A stretch of DNA of 20,594 nt from Chloroflexota bacterium (GCA_021796315.1 JAJYOH010000037.1:1-20594), one strand, 5' to 3'. Shown: positions 1 to 7,719, counted from the first letter of the stretch. Program-made: numbers and translations. Notes: a model not told the origin generated them from the letters alone.

Positions 1-113
1 CTCTCAACCTGCTCAAACAGGAGAAAACGGCCAAAGGTGGCATTCACGCCAAACAACTGCAAGCCGCCTGGAACGATGAGTACTTGCTCAAGGTGCTGGC
101 CGCAGGAATTTAG
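1..113 (+). CDS. 3' end of an unidentified protein gene (partial)
   Basis: The frame beginning at base 3 is open from the window edge to a TAG at 111-113 and gives 36 residues ending KVLAAGI. The composition is that of a normal helical protein tail, with a Lys/Gln/Leu-rich stretch and then an aromatic-containing end ([12 protein letters not shown]). The start lies outside the window. I do not recognise the family. The gene converges on the minus-strand PrsW gene, with only 34 nt between the two stop codons and no clear hairpin in the gap. Confidence 0.6.
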   Translation, partial: LNLLKQEKTAKGGIHAKQLQAAWNDEYLLKVLAAGI

Positions 114-147
114 ATGCGATTGCCCTGAAAGCTTCCGAAGTTTGAGT

Positions 148-1122
148 TTACGCTTTTACTTGCGGAGCCAACGCGGCCAATTCGGTCCGCAGTTTTTGAA
201 CGATTGCCAGGTTGCCGCCTTCATCGCCCAGCTTGGAATATTCTTCCTTCTTGAAAGCCAGCTCGCCGCAGGCGCGGAAGAAGCGTGCTGCCGATGGCCC
301 GCCCGTGAAAAGAGCCGTGCTCATTGTCATCGGCGATAACGCCTTTTGGAATTGCGCCTGTGAGATCAGGCCCGATGTAACTTCCTCTTGTAGTTGTTTT
401 TGCATGATGGCGCGCTCACGACCGATCATGATGAAGATAAAGAATGCCATGAAAAACCAGCCTGACCAATCCAACAGACTGCCGAGCGCAAAGCCGGTCA
501 TTCCGCCAATAAAACTTCCAAAGCTGTTGTGGAATGCGTGCAGGAAGACTGCCGTAAAATAACCGGTTGGCACAGCGATGATCTTGACCAACACATTCTT
601 GTTCAAGCGCGCTATCGCCAGACCGATGCCTGTAAAAGCTGTGAAGAACGGATGCTGCCAGGGGACGATGATCACGCGGACAAAAACCAACTGCCATAAT
701 CCGTTCCAGCCGCCTTCCTGATAGCCGTGCCCGTAAATGTATAAAATATTTTCAGTAGCTGCAAATCCCAGGGCCACGATTCCGGCGTAGATGATGCCAT
801 CCAAAACCGAATCAAACTCTTTGCGGAAGAAAAGGAAAATAATCAATATTGCCAGCCCTTTGAGTCCCTCCTCCACAAAAGGCGCAACCAGTGAAGCGGT
901 GGCTTGATCGGCTAGATCGCCTGAACCTGTCAGCGCATAAATACTGTAACCAAAGATGGTGTTGATTACGAACGCGCCGCCCGCTGCGACCACCGCGCCC
1001 CAGAAGAACGCGCCGCCCAGCAAAGCCAGCGGTTCCTTTTCATAACGATCCAGCCAGTATACAAACATCGCCATTAGAAAAGCCGGCACGAATGCAAAGA
1101 ATAAAGAAATGATAAGGGCCAT
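148..1122 (-). CDS. PrsW-family intramembrane metalloprotease (M82)
   Basis: Predicted polytopic membrane protein of 324 residues. PrsW-type proteases cleave membrane-embedded substrates such as anti-sigma factors. The family's conserved elements are present in order: EE in PFVEEGLKG (about residues 84-85), Glu in FAATENILY (about 124), His in WQHPFFTAFTG (about 157) and the HAFHN motif (about 195-199), all within hydrophobic segments. A soluble, charged tail of about 85 residues follows. An open frame runs further upstream to 1245 but overlaps the end of the preceding gene. I chose the ATG at 1122 because GGAGGAGA (1133-1126) sits at the right distance; the adjacent ATG at 1125 is too close to it. 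The gene lies 58 nt after the DUF2344 gene on the same strand and may be cotranscribed. The substrate is unknown, and no anti-sigma gene is visible nearby. Confidence 0.85.
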   Translation of the reverse strand: MALIISLFFAFVPAFLMAMFVYWLDRYEKEPLALLGGAFFWGAVVAAGGAFVINTIFGYSIYALTGSGDLADQATASLVAPFVEEGLKGLAILIIFLFFRKEFDSVLDGIIYAGIVALGFAATENILYIYGHGYQEGGWNGLWQLVFVRVIIVPWQHPFFTAFTGIGLAIARLNKNVLVKIIAVPTGYFTAVFLHAFHNSFGSFIGGMTGFALGSLLDWSGWFFMAFFIFIMIGRERAIMQKQLQEEVTSGLISQAQFQKALSPMTMSTALFTGGPSAARFFRACGELAFKKEEYSKLGDEGGNLAIVQKLRTELAALAPQVKA

Positions 1123-1180
1123 CATTCTCCTCCGCAGAAAGTTTAGCGACCACATGGCCGCTTTGAAAACATTGTACTGG

Positions 1181-1840
1181 TTATTGCTGAAAAAGCAAGC
1201 GAGTTCTTTCGGTCTGTGTATATTCCTGCGAAATTCCCAGTACATCTAAAACTTCATCGGGGCGTCCCGTTGCGCCTTCGCGCGCCGAAAGCCGCATGAA
1301 GATTTTGACGCCCCCCTCTTTCTCTCCATCCAAATTCTTTGAGTTTTGGGGAAGACGGAGGGGGATAAGCTCTTCGATCAATGGACGCAAATCGTATTTT
1401 TTACCTCGACGTTCGCGCGGTAAAGTTGTGCTTGCCAATAATCCTTCGATCCGGCGCTTCAATTCCGACCCGTCAACGGCTTCCGTCAAAGTGACCTCAT
1501 ACTCAGCTGAAAGCACCTGTGTCTGGACGGCTGGCGCGCGTTCATCCGCGCTTTCCACTTTCAATATCCCAATGCCGGTTGGCATGGCCGCTTGCAGGCG
1601 TGCGGGCAATGCAGCTAAATCCAGCTCTTCATTGAGGCGCATATCCAATACTTCGCAGCGCGATGAAAAACCCAACGGTAAAGCGGATGCGATATGAATC
1701 TTGGGCTGAGGATGAAATCCTTGCGAGTACGCCAGCGGAAGTCCGGCACGACGCGTGCCGCGTTCCCAGATCGTATTCAAGTCGAGGTGCCCGATATAGC
1801 GCAATGCGCCTGTTTTTGAGAAGGTGATCCTGACTCTCAT
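1181..1840 (-). CDS. TIGR03936/DUF2344 radical SAM-linked protein
   Basis: Protein of 219 residues whose N-terminus (RITFSKTGALRYIGHLDL) and the GFHPQPKIHIASALPLG segment are hallmarks of the DUF2344 family. That family almost always sits beside, or is fused to, a TIGR03960 radical SAM protein. It does so here: the ATG shares its A with the TAA stop of the radical SAM gene (TAATG), and there is no good Shine-Dalgarno, which argues for translational coupling and a fixed ratio of the two products. The molecular function of the pair is not established. The association with RNA-modifying radical SAM enzymes is family-level inference only. Confidence 0.9.
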   Translation of the reverse strand: MRVRITFSKTGALRYIGHLDLNTIWERGTRRAGLPLAYSQGFHPQPKIHIASALPLGFSSRCEVLDMRLNEELDLAALPARLQAAMPTGIGILKVESADERAPAVQTQVLSAEYEVTLTEAVDGSELKRRIEGLLASTTLPRERRGKKYDLRPLIEELIPLRLPQNSKNLDGEKEGGVKIFMRLSAREGATGRPDEVLDVLGISQEYTQTERTRLLFQQ

Positions 1841-3810
1841 TAATCACCAACTACTGACAACTGATGACTGTCCACTGATAACTGTTTACTGGCGGGGCTT
1901 TTCACGTCCGGACATTTCCACACTTCGCCGGGATTTTCCCGGCGCACATTTGCGAAGGTCGGCAGAATTCCGCACGCAAAACAATTCAAGCGGCAGTCCA
2001 CGCGGATCTTGCCTTCGAGCGATTGGCGGAAATCCTGAAACAGGAAATTCTTTCGCAGCGCGGCGGTGATGTGATCCCACGGGAAAACTTCATCGGTTCG
2101 GCGCTGGCGATAGGTATAGAATGCGACGTCAAGTCCGGCCTCTGCAAATGCCGCAGCCCACACGATTGCTTTTTCGCGATCATTCCATGCGTCGAATTTT
2201 GCGCCGTGTTTCCATGCCGAATAAATGACTTCAGACATGCGTCGGTCGCCGCGCGCAAGCCACGCTTCGAGCAGGCTGTCATCCGGTTCCGTCCAACTCA
2301 ACTTAATATTTCTGTCTCGCAATTCGCGTTTGAGCAGGTCTTGTTTGGCGATAATATTTTCGCGTGTATCCACCGAAACCCATTGGAACGGAGTCTGCGG
2401 TTTCGGCACGAACGTGCTAACACCGGCGGTGAGCTTCACTTTCATGCTCGCCACTTTTCGTCCCTCAGTGATAACGCGTTTGCACAGATCTGCGATGGCT
2501 TGCACATCCTCCAATGTCTCGGACGGGTGTCCGATCATGAAATAAAGTTTGATGGTCGTCCAGCCGCGGCGATAGATTTCGCGCGTGGTGTTGATGATCT
2601 CTTCATCCGGGATGAATTTGTTGATGATGCGGCGCATGCGTTCAGTGGCCGCTTCGGGCGCAAGCGTGAAGCCGCCGGAATAGTGTTCACGCAGTTTATC
2701 CATCAGATCCACCGAAACAGATTCGATGCGAAGTGACGGAAGTGAGATGGTCAGCTTGCGCCCTTTGAACCTTTCGCTGACTTTGTTGACTAACTCAACC
2801 ACATACGAAAAATCCGATGAGGACAGTGAGAGCAGCGCCAACTCCTCGAAACCAGTTGCATTGACAGCGGCTTCGGCGGCATCGACGATATCGTCCACGC
2901 TTCTTTCGCGGACCGGGCGCGTGATCATGCCCGCCTGGCAGAATCTACACCCGCGCGTGCATCCGCGCATAATTTCCACTGAAACGCGGTTGTGAACAGT
3001 TTCGATGTTCGGCACGATGAAATTCGTCGGCGGGGGAGGCAGGTGCGCAACGATTCTTTTTACGACTGGATTCACAATCCCATCCATTAAAGTTTCAACA
3101 TACGAGATCGTGCCATCATCCAAATAATGGACATTGTAAAATTTCGGCACATACACGCCAGGAATATGAGCGAGATCGCGCAATAAAACATCACGCTTTT
3201 CGAAAGAGGAAAGGCGAAAGATGTCGCTTCTTTCATCTTTCTTTATTTCCTGATGCTTTTGTACAACGTTGATGATATCGTGGATGACTTCCTCGCCTTC
3301 GCCGATTACGAACGCATCGATGAAAGCATGCATCGGTTCAGGGTTGGTGGCAGCGTGTCCGCCAGCGATAATGACGGGATGCTCGTCAGTGCGGTCTTTG
3401 CTGCGGACAGGAATCCCGGCCAGGTCGAGGATGTTGAGTGTGTTGGTGTAGAGCGTTTCGTAGGGTAGTGAAAAGCCGATCAGGTCGAACCCGGCTAATG
3501 GGCGTTTTGATTCGAGCGTGTATAGCGGAATCCCGTTTGAGCGCATTTGGGATTCCATGTCGGTCCATACTGCATAAGCGCGTTCAGCCAGCGCATCGTC
3601 ACGGCGATTGACTTCATCGTACAAAATTTTCAGGCCCACGTTGGAAACACCGATATCATAAATATCGGGAAAAACAAACGCCACTTTGGTGCGGACTTTA
3701 TCCCAATCTTTGACGGTGACGTTGAGTTCGCCGCCTACATAACGCCCGGGTTTTTCTACCTTTAAAAGAATCCGCTCGAGGCGGGTCTGTATTTCGATCG
3801 GGGTTAACAT
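1840..3810 (-). CDS. TIGR03960-family radical SAM protein
   Basis: Protein of 656 residues. The N-terminal part (about 1-250) resembles a B12-binding-like Rossmann domain with GGHAATNPEPM and IGEGEE motifs. The radical SAM core follows, with its [4Fe-4S] ligands in GCTRGCRFCQAG (Cys284, Cys288, Cys291). A second Cys group near the C-terminus (DCRLNCFACGILP and a later WKC) could bind another cluster or zinc. Length and layout match the TIGR03960 family of unknown reaction. The last 16 or so residues (KQLSVDSHQLSVVGD) are encoded by a short repeat of the CAGTTATCAGT type, so the natural C-terminus has probably been altered. The only sensible start, ATG 3810, lies 8 nt after a perfect TATAAT, so the mRNA is predicted to be nearly leaderless. 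Confidence 0.9.
   Translation of the reverse strand: MLTPIEIQTRLERILLKVEKPGRYVGGELNVTVKDWDKVRTKVAFVFPDIYDIGVSNVGLKILYDEVNRRDDALAERAYAVWTDMESQMRSNGIPLYTLESKRPLAGFDLIGFSLPYETLYTNTLNILDLAGIPVRSKDRTDEHPVIIAGGHAATNPEPMHAFIDAFVIGEGEEVIHDIINVVQKHQEIKKDERSDIFRLSSFEKRDVLLRDLAHIPGVYVPKFYNVHYLDDGTISYVETLMDGIVNPVVKRIVAHLPPPPTNFIVPNIETVHNRVSVEIMRGCTRGCRFCQAGMITRPVRERSVDDIVDAAEAAVNATGFEELALLSLSSSDFSYVVELVNKVSERFKGRKLTISLPSLRIESVSVDLMDKLREHYSGGFTLAPEAATERMRRIINKFIPDEEIINTTREIYRRGWTTIKLYFMIGHPSETLEDVQAIADLCKRVITEGRKVASMKVKLTAGVSTFVPKPQTPFQWVSVDTRENIIAKQDLLKRELRDRNIKLSWTEPDDSLLEAWLARGDRRMSEVIYSAWKHGAKFDAWNDREKAIVWAAAFAEAGLDVAFYTYRQRRTDEVFPWDHITAALRKNFLFQDFRQSLEGKIRVDCRLNCFACGILPTFANVRRENPGEVWKCPDVKSPASKQLSVDSHQLSVVGD
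1843..1888 (-). repeat. Short CAGT/ATCAGT-type repeat at a gene end
   Basis: On the minus strand this stretch is made of near-repeats of CAGT, ATCAGT and GTCAGT (CAGTTATCAGTGG, then ACAGTCATCAGTTGTCAG). It is low in complexity, unlike the surrounding codons, and is read in frame as the last residues of the radical SAM protein. It directly abuts the TAATG junction with the DUF2344 gene. Simple repeats of this look occur between genes in several bacterial phyla; membership of a named family is inference. Confidence 0.5.
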
Positions 3811-3818
3811 AATCGGGC

Positions 3819-3842
3819 ATTATACTTGATAAAAACTATCAA
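3819..3842 (-). promoter_or_regulatory. Promoter of the radical SAM gene with adjacent palindrome
   Basis: A perfect TATAAT (3824-3819) lies 8 nt before the ATG, so transcription would start within a couple of bases of the start codon. No good -35 is seen at 16-18 nt; the best match is TTGCAT at a 20-nt spacing. Immediately upstream of the -10 is the palindrome TTGATA-N5-TATCAA (3842-3826), which fills the spacer and would make a natural operator. The regulator is unknown. Confidence 0.55.
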
Positions 3843-3878
3843 AAATGCAAGGCGTAAATGTGATTAATTTTCGACCTG

Positions 3879-3896
3879 TATAATCGCCTCTATAAT
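3879..3896 (+). promoter_or_regulatory. Candidate -10 elements for the lipoprotein gene
   Basis: Two perfect TATAAT hexamers occur in the plus direction (3879-3884 and 3891-3896), 33-50 nt upstream of the lipoprotein ATG. Neither has a convincing -35 at 17 nt. They mark the plus-strand side of a 118-nt divergent intergenic region shared with the radical SAM gene. Confidence 0.4.
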
Positions 3897-3928
3897 TAAG
3901 ATGTATTTCTGTGTCAAGGAGGCACGTG

Positions 3929-4624
3929 ATGAAAAAGATTTTGTTCCTGGTGTTGGCCCTGGTTCTGGCAAGCTGCGCTCCTGTTGCGCCAGTTGCCCAA
4001 CCTACTGCTGTGATTCCCCCCACGCCGGTTGTTATGGTTGCGACTGTTTTAGTGCCTGTAGTTCAAACTCAAATTGTTCAGCCTACGGCTGCGCCGACTA
4101 ACCCACCCGCGCCGACCAATCCGCCTGCGCCAACGTTGGAAGCTCCCACCCAGGCATCGGCTCCGACTAGCGCCGCTGCGACGCCTGGTGGCGGCGAAGC
4201 TACTGCAACTGCCACCTTACCCGCAGATGCAGGAGGACTTTCGAAGGCCGGAGAAGTTTTGTTTACCAATCTGACCCGCTCAGGCAGCTACTTCAATTTA
4301 CGCTGTCAGCCGCAGGAGCTTACATTCGGCGTTTCAACCTCCAATCTCGCTGTTGTCGAGGTGGACCTTTTCTACCGAATGGAAGACCTGACAACCCAAC
4401 CGGTCACCATCAGCCCCTGGAAAAACCGGGGCAAGATGACCAGCGATGGCCATGGAAATTACACGATCACTGTTAACACACTTCAAAACCTGAGCCCGGA
4501 CTTAAGAGCAAGCGCCAAAGCCTGGTTTGATTACCAATATATCGCCATTGCCAAAGATGGTAATTCGGTTGGAAACAGTGGAATAATTTCAAAACAGATC
4601 CTATATCTAAAGGACTGCCCGTAA
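3929..4624 (+). CDS. Lipoprotein with Pro/Ala/Thr-rich linker
   Basis: Protein of 231 residues. The N-terminus has two Lys residues, a Leu/Val core and the lipobox LASC, with the lipidated Cys at residue 16, so it is predicted to be exported and membrane-anchored. Residues about 17-90 are a low-complexity Pro/Ala/Thr/Val linker that includes a tandem NPPAPT repeat. The C-terminal domain (about 105-231) is globular, with one Cys near its start (NLRCQP) and one at its very end (KDCP), which may pair. I do not recognise the domain. The ATG at 3929 is chosen over an in-frame GTG at 3911 because AAGGAGG (3916-3922) lies 6 nt before the ATG and because the signal peptide then starts properly. Confidence 0.85.
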   Translation: MKKILFLVLALVLASCAPVAPVAQPTAVIPPTPVVMVATVLVPVVQTQIVQPTAAPTNPPAPTNPPAPTLEAPTQASAPTSAAATPGGGEATATATLPADAGGLSKAGEVLFTNLTRSGSYFNLRCQPQELTFGVSTSNLAVVEVDLFYRMEDLTTQPVTISPWKNRGKMTSDGHGNYTITVNTLQNLSPDLRASAKAWFDYQYIAIAKDGNSVGNSGIISKQILYLKDCP

Positions 4625-4640
4625 TCGCAAAAGCAGTGAT

Positions 4641-4680
4641 AACAAAAACAGCCGAGGAATTTTCCTCGGCTGTTTTTGTT
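4641..4680. terminator. Bidirectional intrinsic terminator
   Basis: A perfect 19-bp inverted repeat (4641-4659 with 4662-4680) has a GC-rich centre, GCCGAGGA/TCCTCGGC. It is flanked by an A-rich left arm and a T-rich right arm, so it can end transcripts in both directions. It lies between the convergent lipoprotein (stop 4624) and bactofilin-like (stop 4689) genes. Confidence 0.9.
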
Positions 4681-4688
4681 ATGGAGAT

Positions 4689-6035
4689 TTATGAAGCAAT
4701 TGGTTTTCTTGCCAGCGCTTCGCGCCCCCATAGCCACATTGCACCAAGGCCAAACAACACAACCAGCAGATTCGTCAGCCATCCAAGCAGGCCAATTGGA
4801 ATCAATGGGAAGGAAAGTACGGCGATCATCGCGACTGTAATGGCGACACCGATAATCATGGGCCAGTATTTATGTTCAGCTAATGGCGAATTGGCGCGTA
4901 TCAGAATCCATTTGCCGATGGTTACGCCGAAAACGATCTTTGCTACAAATGAAGTCACTAGAACGAAACCGACGATGAAAGCGAGCAACGTCAGAATCCC
5001 AAGCCAGATGATCGTTCCGCTTAAACTGCCCAGGGTCAGGATGCCAAAGATGATCGCGCCTACGATCGTCACGAACAAAATCAGGAGCAGGGCGAAGAAG
5101 AAAGCCGCGTAGGCGATTACGCCCCAACCCAGGCTTGACCAGGGTTTGCTCTGCAATTTCTCGCTCAGTGATTTAAAGAAAATTGGGAACAGCCAGAACA
5201 GAAGCAGGCCGATCAATATAAGAGTCGCCAACGAACGGATCAAGTTGAGTGTCCAGGTTCCTACTTTATGAGCGGCTGTTTCCTGCATTACAGGCTGGGA
5301 TTGATTGGCAGGCGGTTCGGTACGTGTAACTTTTCCAGCAATGACACCGCCAGGGAAAGTCAGGTCCTTAGTCTGTGTGTATGCAAGATCACCTGAGATT
5401 TTTGCAGATGGATCGATTGTTAATCCCGGAGTGACCAGCGGTACTGGCACAGTGGATTGTCCGGTGAATGTGCTGGGAGGCGGTCCAGCCTGACCTTGAT
5501 TGGCCTCGCCTACTTCTGCTTTTACGTTGCCGCCAATGTTTCCACTGATTTCAAGAGCCGCGGTTCCAACTGTGACATTGCGATTCACATCGCCCGCCAG
5601 CAGGATTTGTCCGCCACCGAAGATGACATCGCGGCTTGTCACGCTTCCTTTGCGGACCTCGAGGCTGTAGCCCGCGCCGACAATATCCCCGCCAACCCTG
5701 GCTTTTTCACCGAAGAAAATCACCGCCCCGGCCGCGCGAACGCTGCCTGTGACTGTTCCGTTGATGACTACAGTTTGGCCCGCCGCCATTACATCGCCAT
5801 TGACTGTCCCGTTGATAGTGATCATCTGTCCGCCTGCAAGCACATCGCCATTGACTGTGCCGTCCATAACCAGCTCGTTTGCGCCGACATAAAGATCGTC
5901 ATTGACAACATCGCCTGCATTGATGGTCACTTTATCGCCTGAACGTCCATCGAAAGCATGGGCGGGAGTGGCGAAGGTGAAGGTTAGCAAAATGAGCAGA
6001 GTTAGTGCGCTGAAAAATTTATAGATTTTTGACAC
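4689..6035 (-). CDS. Secreted bactofilin-like polymer-forming membrane protein
   Basis: Protein of 448 residues in three parts. First is a signal peptide (Lys-containing start, hydrophobic core, ATPAHA just before a likely cleavage at about residue 27). Next is a region of about 170 residues of short repeats such as GTVNGDV, AGGQ and TVTGSV, typical of the right-handed beta-helix of bactofilin/polymer-forming proteins. Last is a C-terminal half with about five or six membrane segments. Classical bactofilins are cytosolic, so an exported beta-helix on a membrane anchor suggests an envelope scaffold or sensor (inference). The start is GTG at 6035, preceded at 5 nt by AAGGAGA (6047-6041). An ATG further upstream at 6077 lacks such a site and would bury the signal peptide. 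The gene converges on the lipoprotein gene across a shared terminator. Confidence 0.85.
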   Translation of the reverse strand: MSKIYKFFSALTLLILLTFTFATPAHAFDGRSGDKVTINAGDVVNDDLYVGANELVMDGTVNGDVLAGGQMITINGTVNGDVMAAGQTVVINGTVTGSVRAAGAVIFFGEKARVGGDIVGAGYSLEVRKGSVTSRDVIFGGGQILLAGDVNRNVTVGTAALEISGNIGGNVKAEVGEANQGQAGPPPSTFTGQSTVPVPLVTPGLTIDPSAKISGDLAYTQTKDLTFPGGVIAGKVTRTEPPANQSQPVMQETAAHKVGTWTLNLIRSLATLILIGLLLFWLFPIFFKSLSEKLQSKPWSSLGWGVIAYAAFFFALLLILFVTIVGAIIFGILTLGSLSGTIIWLGILTLLAFIVGFVLVTSFVAKIVFGVTIGKWILIRANSPLAEHKYWPMIIGVAITVAMIAVLSFPLIPIGLLGWLTNLLVVLFGLGAMWLWGREALARKPIAS

Positions 6036-6118
6036 GGCATTCTCCTTGATGAATAGGTTTCGATTGATGGTATTCATCTAAAACCAATCTACGCAAAAAA
6101 GATGAACTGGTTGTAAAT

Positions 6119-6151
6119 AAAAATATGACGCATTCGTTGCGTCATATTTTT
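6119..6151 (-). terminator. Terminator at the end of the his-yjbQ-ankyrin unit
   Basis: A perfect 14-bp stem (6119-6132 with 6138-6151) encloses a 5-nt loop. On the minus strand the stem runs into TATTTTTATTT. It lies just after the ankyrin gene stop (6157) and before the bactofilin-like gene, so it most likely ends the long his transcript. The A-run on the other side would also allow function in the opposite direction. Confidence 0.8.
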
Positions 6152-6156
6152 CAGAA

Positions 6157-6831
6157 TTAACCATGAATTCGGAAGCGTTTGGTAATTCCTTCTTTAAGGA
6201 CATCAACCGCCTTGGTTTTTTCGGCCTTGGTTGCATAATCGAGGGCAGTCTTGCCCTCCGCTGATTTGGCATGTGCGTCTGCGCCATTGAGGAGCAGATC
6301 ACGAATGGATGCCACATCGCCGTTCTGGGCCGCGGCGTGAAGCGGAGTAAAGCCGTTTTGTTGACGCACATTGGGGTCGGCCCCCTTTTTGAGCAGCAAC
6401 TTGACAATTGCCGAGTGTCCTCCCGCCGCTGCAGAATGAAGAGGCGTGACCTTCATGGCGTTTGTGGAAGGGGAATTTATGCGTGCTCCTGCGCCGATCA
6501 AATATTCCGCCGCTTCACGATGGCCAAAGAAACACGCCAAGCCCAGGGGTTGGAATCCATCCTCTGCATAAGCATTTACCAGTACTGGATCGTGTGCCAG
6601 GATGCGGACGATATGAGTCCGCTTGCCTGTTGCGGCCGCCTCGAAAATCGTCAGCGTAACAGTTCTCTCGGCCAGGAATTCCGCGAGTTCAGGATGACCG
6701 TGATAGGTGGCAAGCAGGATGGGCGAGACGCCGTTCTCTTTTTCGTGGATCAGGTTTGGGGTCCCGCGCAGGATGCGCTGTACTTTATCCTGATCGCCTT
6801 GCTTGATGGCAGAGAAGAATTCAGCGGTCAT
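6157..6831 (-). CDS. Ankyrin-repeat protein
   Basis: Protein of 224 residues made almost wholly of ankyrin repeats. There are at least five units, the clearest being TPLHSAAAGGHSAIVKLLL and TPLHAAAQNGDVASIRDLLL, each followed by a GAD-type turn. No signal peptide or membrane segment is visible, so it is probably cytosolic and binds another protein; the partner is unknown. It starts only 11 nt after the yjbQ stop with AAGGGAG in that gap, so it belongs to the same transcript, at the far end of the his operon and before a terminator. Confidence 0.9.
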   Translation of the reverse strand: MTAEFFSAIKQGDQDKVQRILRGTPNLIHEKENGVSPILLATYHGHPELAEFLAERTVTLTIFEAAATGKRTHIVRILAHDPVLVNAYAEDGFQPLGLACFFGHREAAEYLIGAGARINSPSTNAMKVTPLHSAAAGGHSAIVKLLLKKGADPNVRQQNGFTPLHAAAQNGDVASIRDLLLNGADAHAKSAEGKTALDYATKAEKTKAVDVLKEGITKRFRIHG

Positions 6832-6842
6832 GTTTTGCTCCC

Positions 6843-7262
6843 TTATTCACCGATAATTTTGACCAAAACGCGTTTGCGCCGCCGGCCATCGAACTCGCCG
6901 TAAAAAATTTGCTCCCACGGGCCGAAATCGAGTCGGCCGTTGGTGACAGCTACCACCACTTCACGCCCCATGACCTGACGTTTTAAATGCGCGTCGGCAT
7001 TATCTTCGCCGGTGCGATTATGAAGATACTGGCTGGTCGGCTCATGAGGAGCTAGACCTTCCAGCCATTTTTCGTAATCCTGGTGCAGGCCCGATTCATC
7101 ATCGTTGATAAAAACGGAAGCGGTGATGTGCATGGCGTTTACCAAAATGAAGCCCTCGCCGATGCCGCTTTCACGCAAAGCTTCTTCAACCTGGCGTGTA
7201 ATATTTACGAATCCGCGTCTTGACGGAATGTTAAACCAGAGTTCTTTCCGATAGGATTTCAT
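6843..7262 (-). CDS. yjbQ: YjbQ/UPF0047 family protein
   Basis: Protein of 139 residues, the normal length for this one-domain family. The family signatures are all present: [13 protein letters not shown] (His45), [16 protein letters not shown] (His81, Glu86, Asp87, His92) and [11 protein letters not shown] near the end. E. coli YjbQ has a weak thiamin-phosphate synthase activity; the main cellular role is not settled. It follows hisE at 60 nt and precedes the ankyrin gene at 11 nt, so it appears to be cotranscribed with histidine biosynthesis. A purine-rich GAGAGAAGG precedes the ATG closely. Confidence 0.9.
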   Translation of the reverse strand: MKSYRKELWFNIPSRRGFVNITRQVEEALRESGIGEGFILVNAMHITASVFINDDESGLHQDYEKWLEGLAPHEPTSQYLHNRTGEDNADAHLKRQVMGREVVVAVTNGRLDFGPWEQIFYGEFDGRRRKRVLVKIIGE

Positions 7263-7322
7263 AACCTTCTCTCGCCGTGATTTTACTTGACTCTGGCGAA
7301 TCGCAAAAGAAAATAATCTGTG

Positions 7323-7598
7323 TTATTTGTGCCGCTTTTCCAACTCGGCGAGGATATGCGCAGGCGTGAGTCCGCGTGCGGATAATAGCACAAGTGTGTG
7401 ATAAGTGAGGTCGGCAACTTCCTCGATCAGGCGTTGATCTTCCTGAACAAGCGCGGCGACTACAACTTCCGTTCCTTCCTCGCCGACCTTTTGCGCTATT
7501 CTCGGCAGGCCTTCTTTGAAAAGACACGCCGTATATGATTTTTCGTTTGGATTAATTTTGCGATCTTCGATAATGTCAAACAGCCATTGAATGCTCAT
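7323..7598 (-). CDS. hisE: Phosphoribosyl-ATP pyrophosphohydrolase
   Basis: This is the second enzyme of histidine synthesis, hydrolysing PR-ATP to PR-AMP and pyrophosphate. The 91-residue protein is a stand-alone HisE of usual length with the MazG-like helical signatures KVGEEGTEVVVAAL and EEVADLTYHTLVLL, whose acidic residues bind Mg2+. AAGGAG lies 7 nt before the ATG. In many bacteria HisE is fused to HisI; here the two are separate genes divided by a palindromic repeat element of about 100 nt. Confidence 0.95.
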   Translation of the reverse strand: MSIQWLFDIIEDRKINPNEKSYTACLFKEGLPRIAQKVGEEGTEVVVAALVQEDQRLIEEVADLTYHTLVLLSARGLTPAHILAELEKRHK

Positions 7599-7617
7599 TT
7601 TGATTCTCCTTGTTGAA

Positions 7618-7719
7618 TTTCGTCATTGCGAGGGCGATGGTTTTTTCGTCCGAAGCAATCTCCAATGCAATGAAAGAGAGATTGCTTCGTCGGGCCGCGC
7701 CCTCCTCGCAATGACGAAT
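7618..7719. repeat. CGTCATTGCGAGG-type palindromic repeat element
   Basis: The outer arms, CGTCATTGCGAG-GGCG (7621-7636) and CGCCCTCCTCGCAATGACG (7698-7716), are inverted copies that differ by a 3-nt gap. The inner arms CGAAGCAATCTC (7651-7662) and GAGATTGCTTCG (7678-7689) are perfect. The unit looks like a dispersed non-coding element seen in many bacterial genomes (recognition from memory). It fills the gap between hisI and hisE and begins directly at the hisI TGA (7721-7719). It has no coding potential and would form a long hairpin in the his mRNA. Confidence 0.85.

Noticed and set aside
2023..2736. Plus-strand frame of 237 codons opposite the radical SAM gene
   Set aside because: It is antisense to a clearly conserved gene, has no family resemblance and no ribosome site; open by chance because of codon bias.
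7618..7719. CRISPR array or small RNA gene between hisI and hisE
   Set aside because: There are only inverted arms and no direct repeats with spacers. It fits a dispersed palindromic element.
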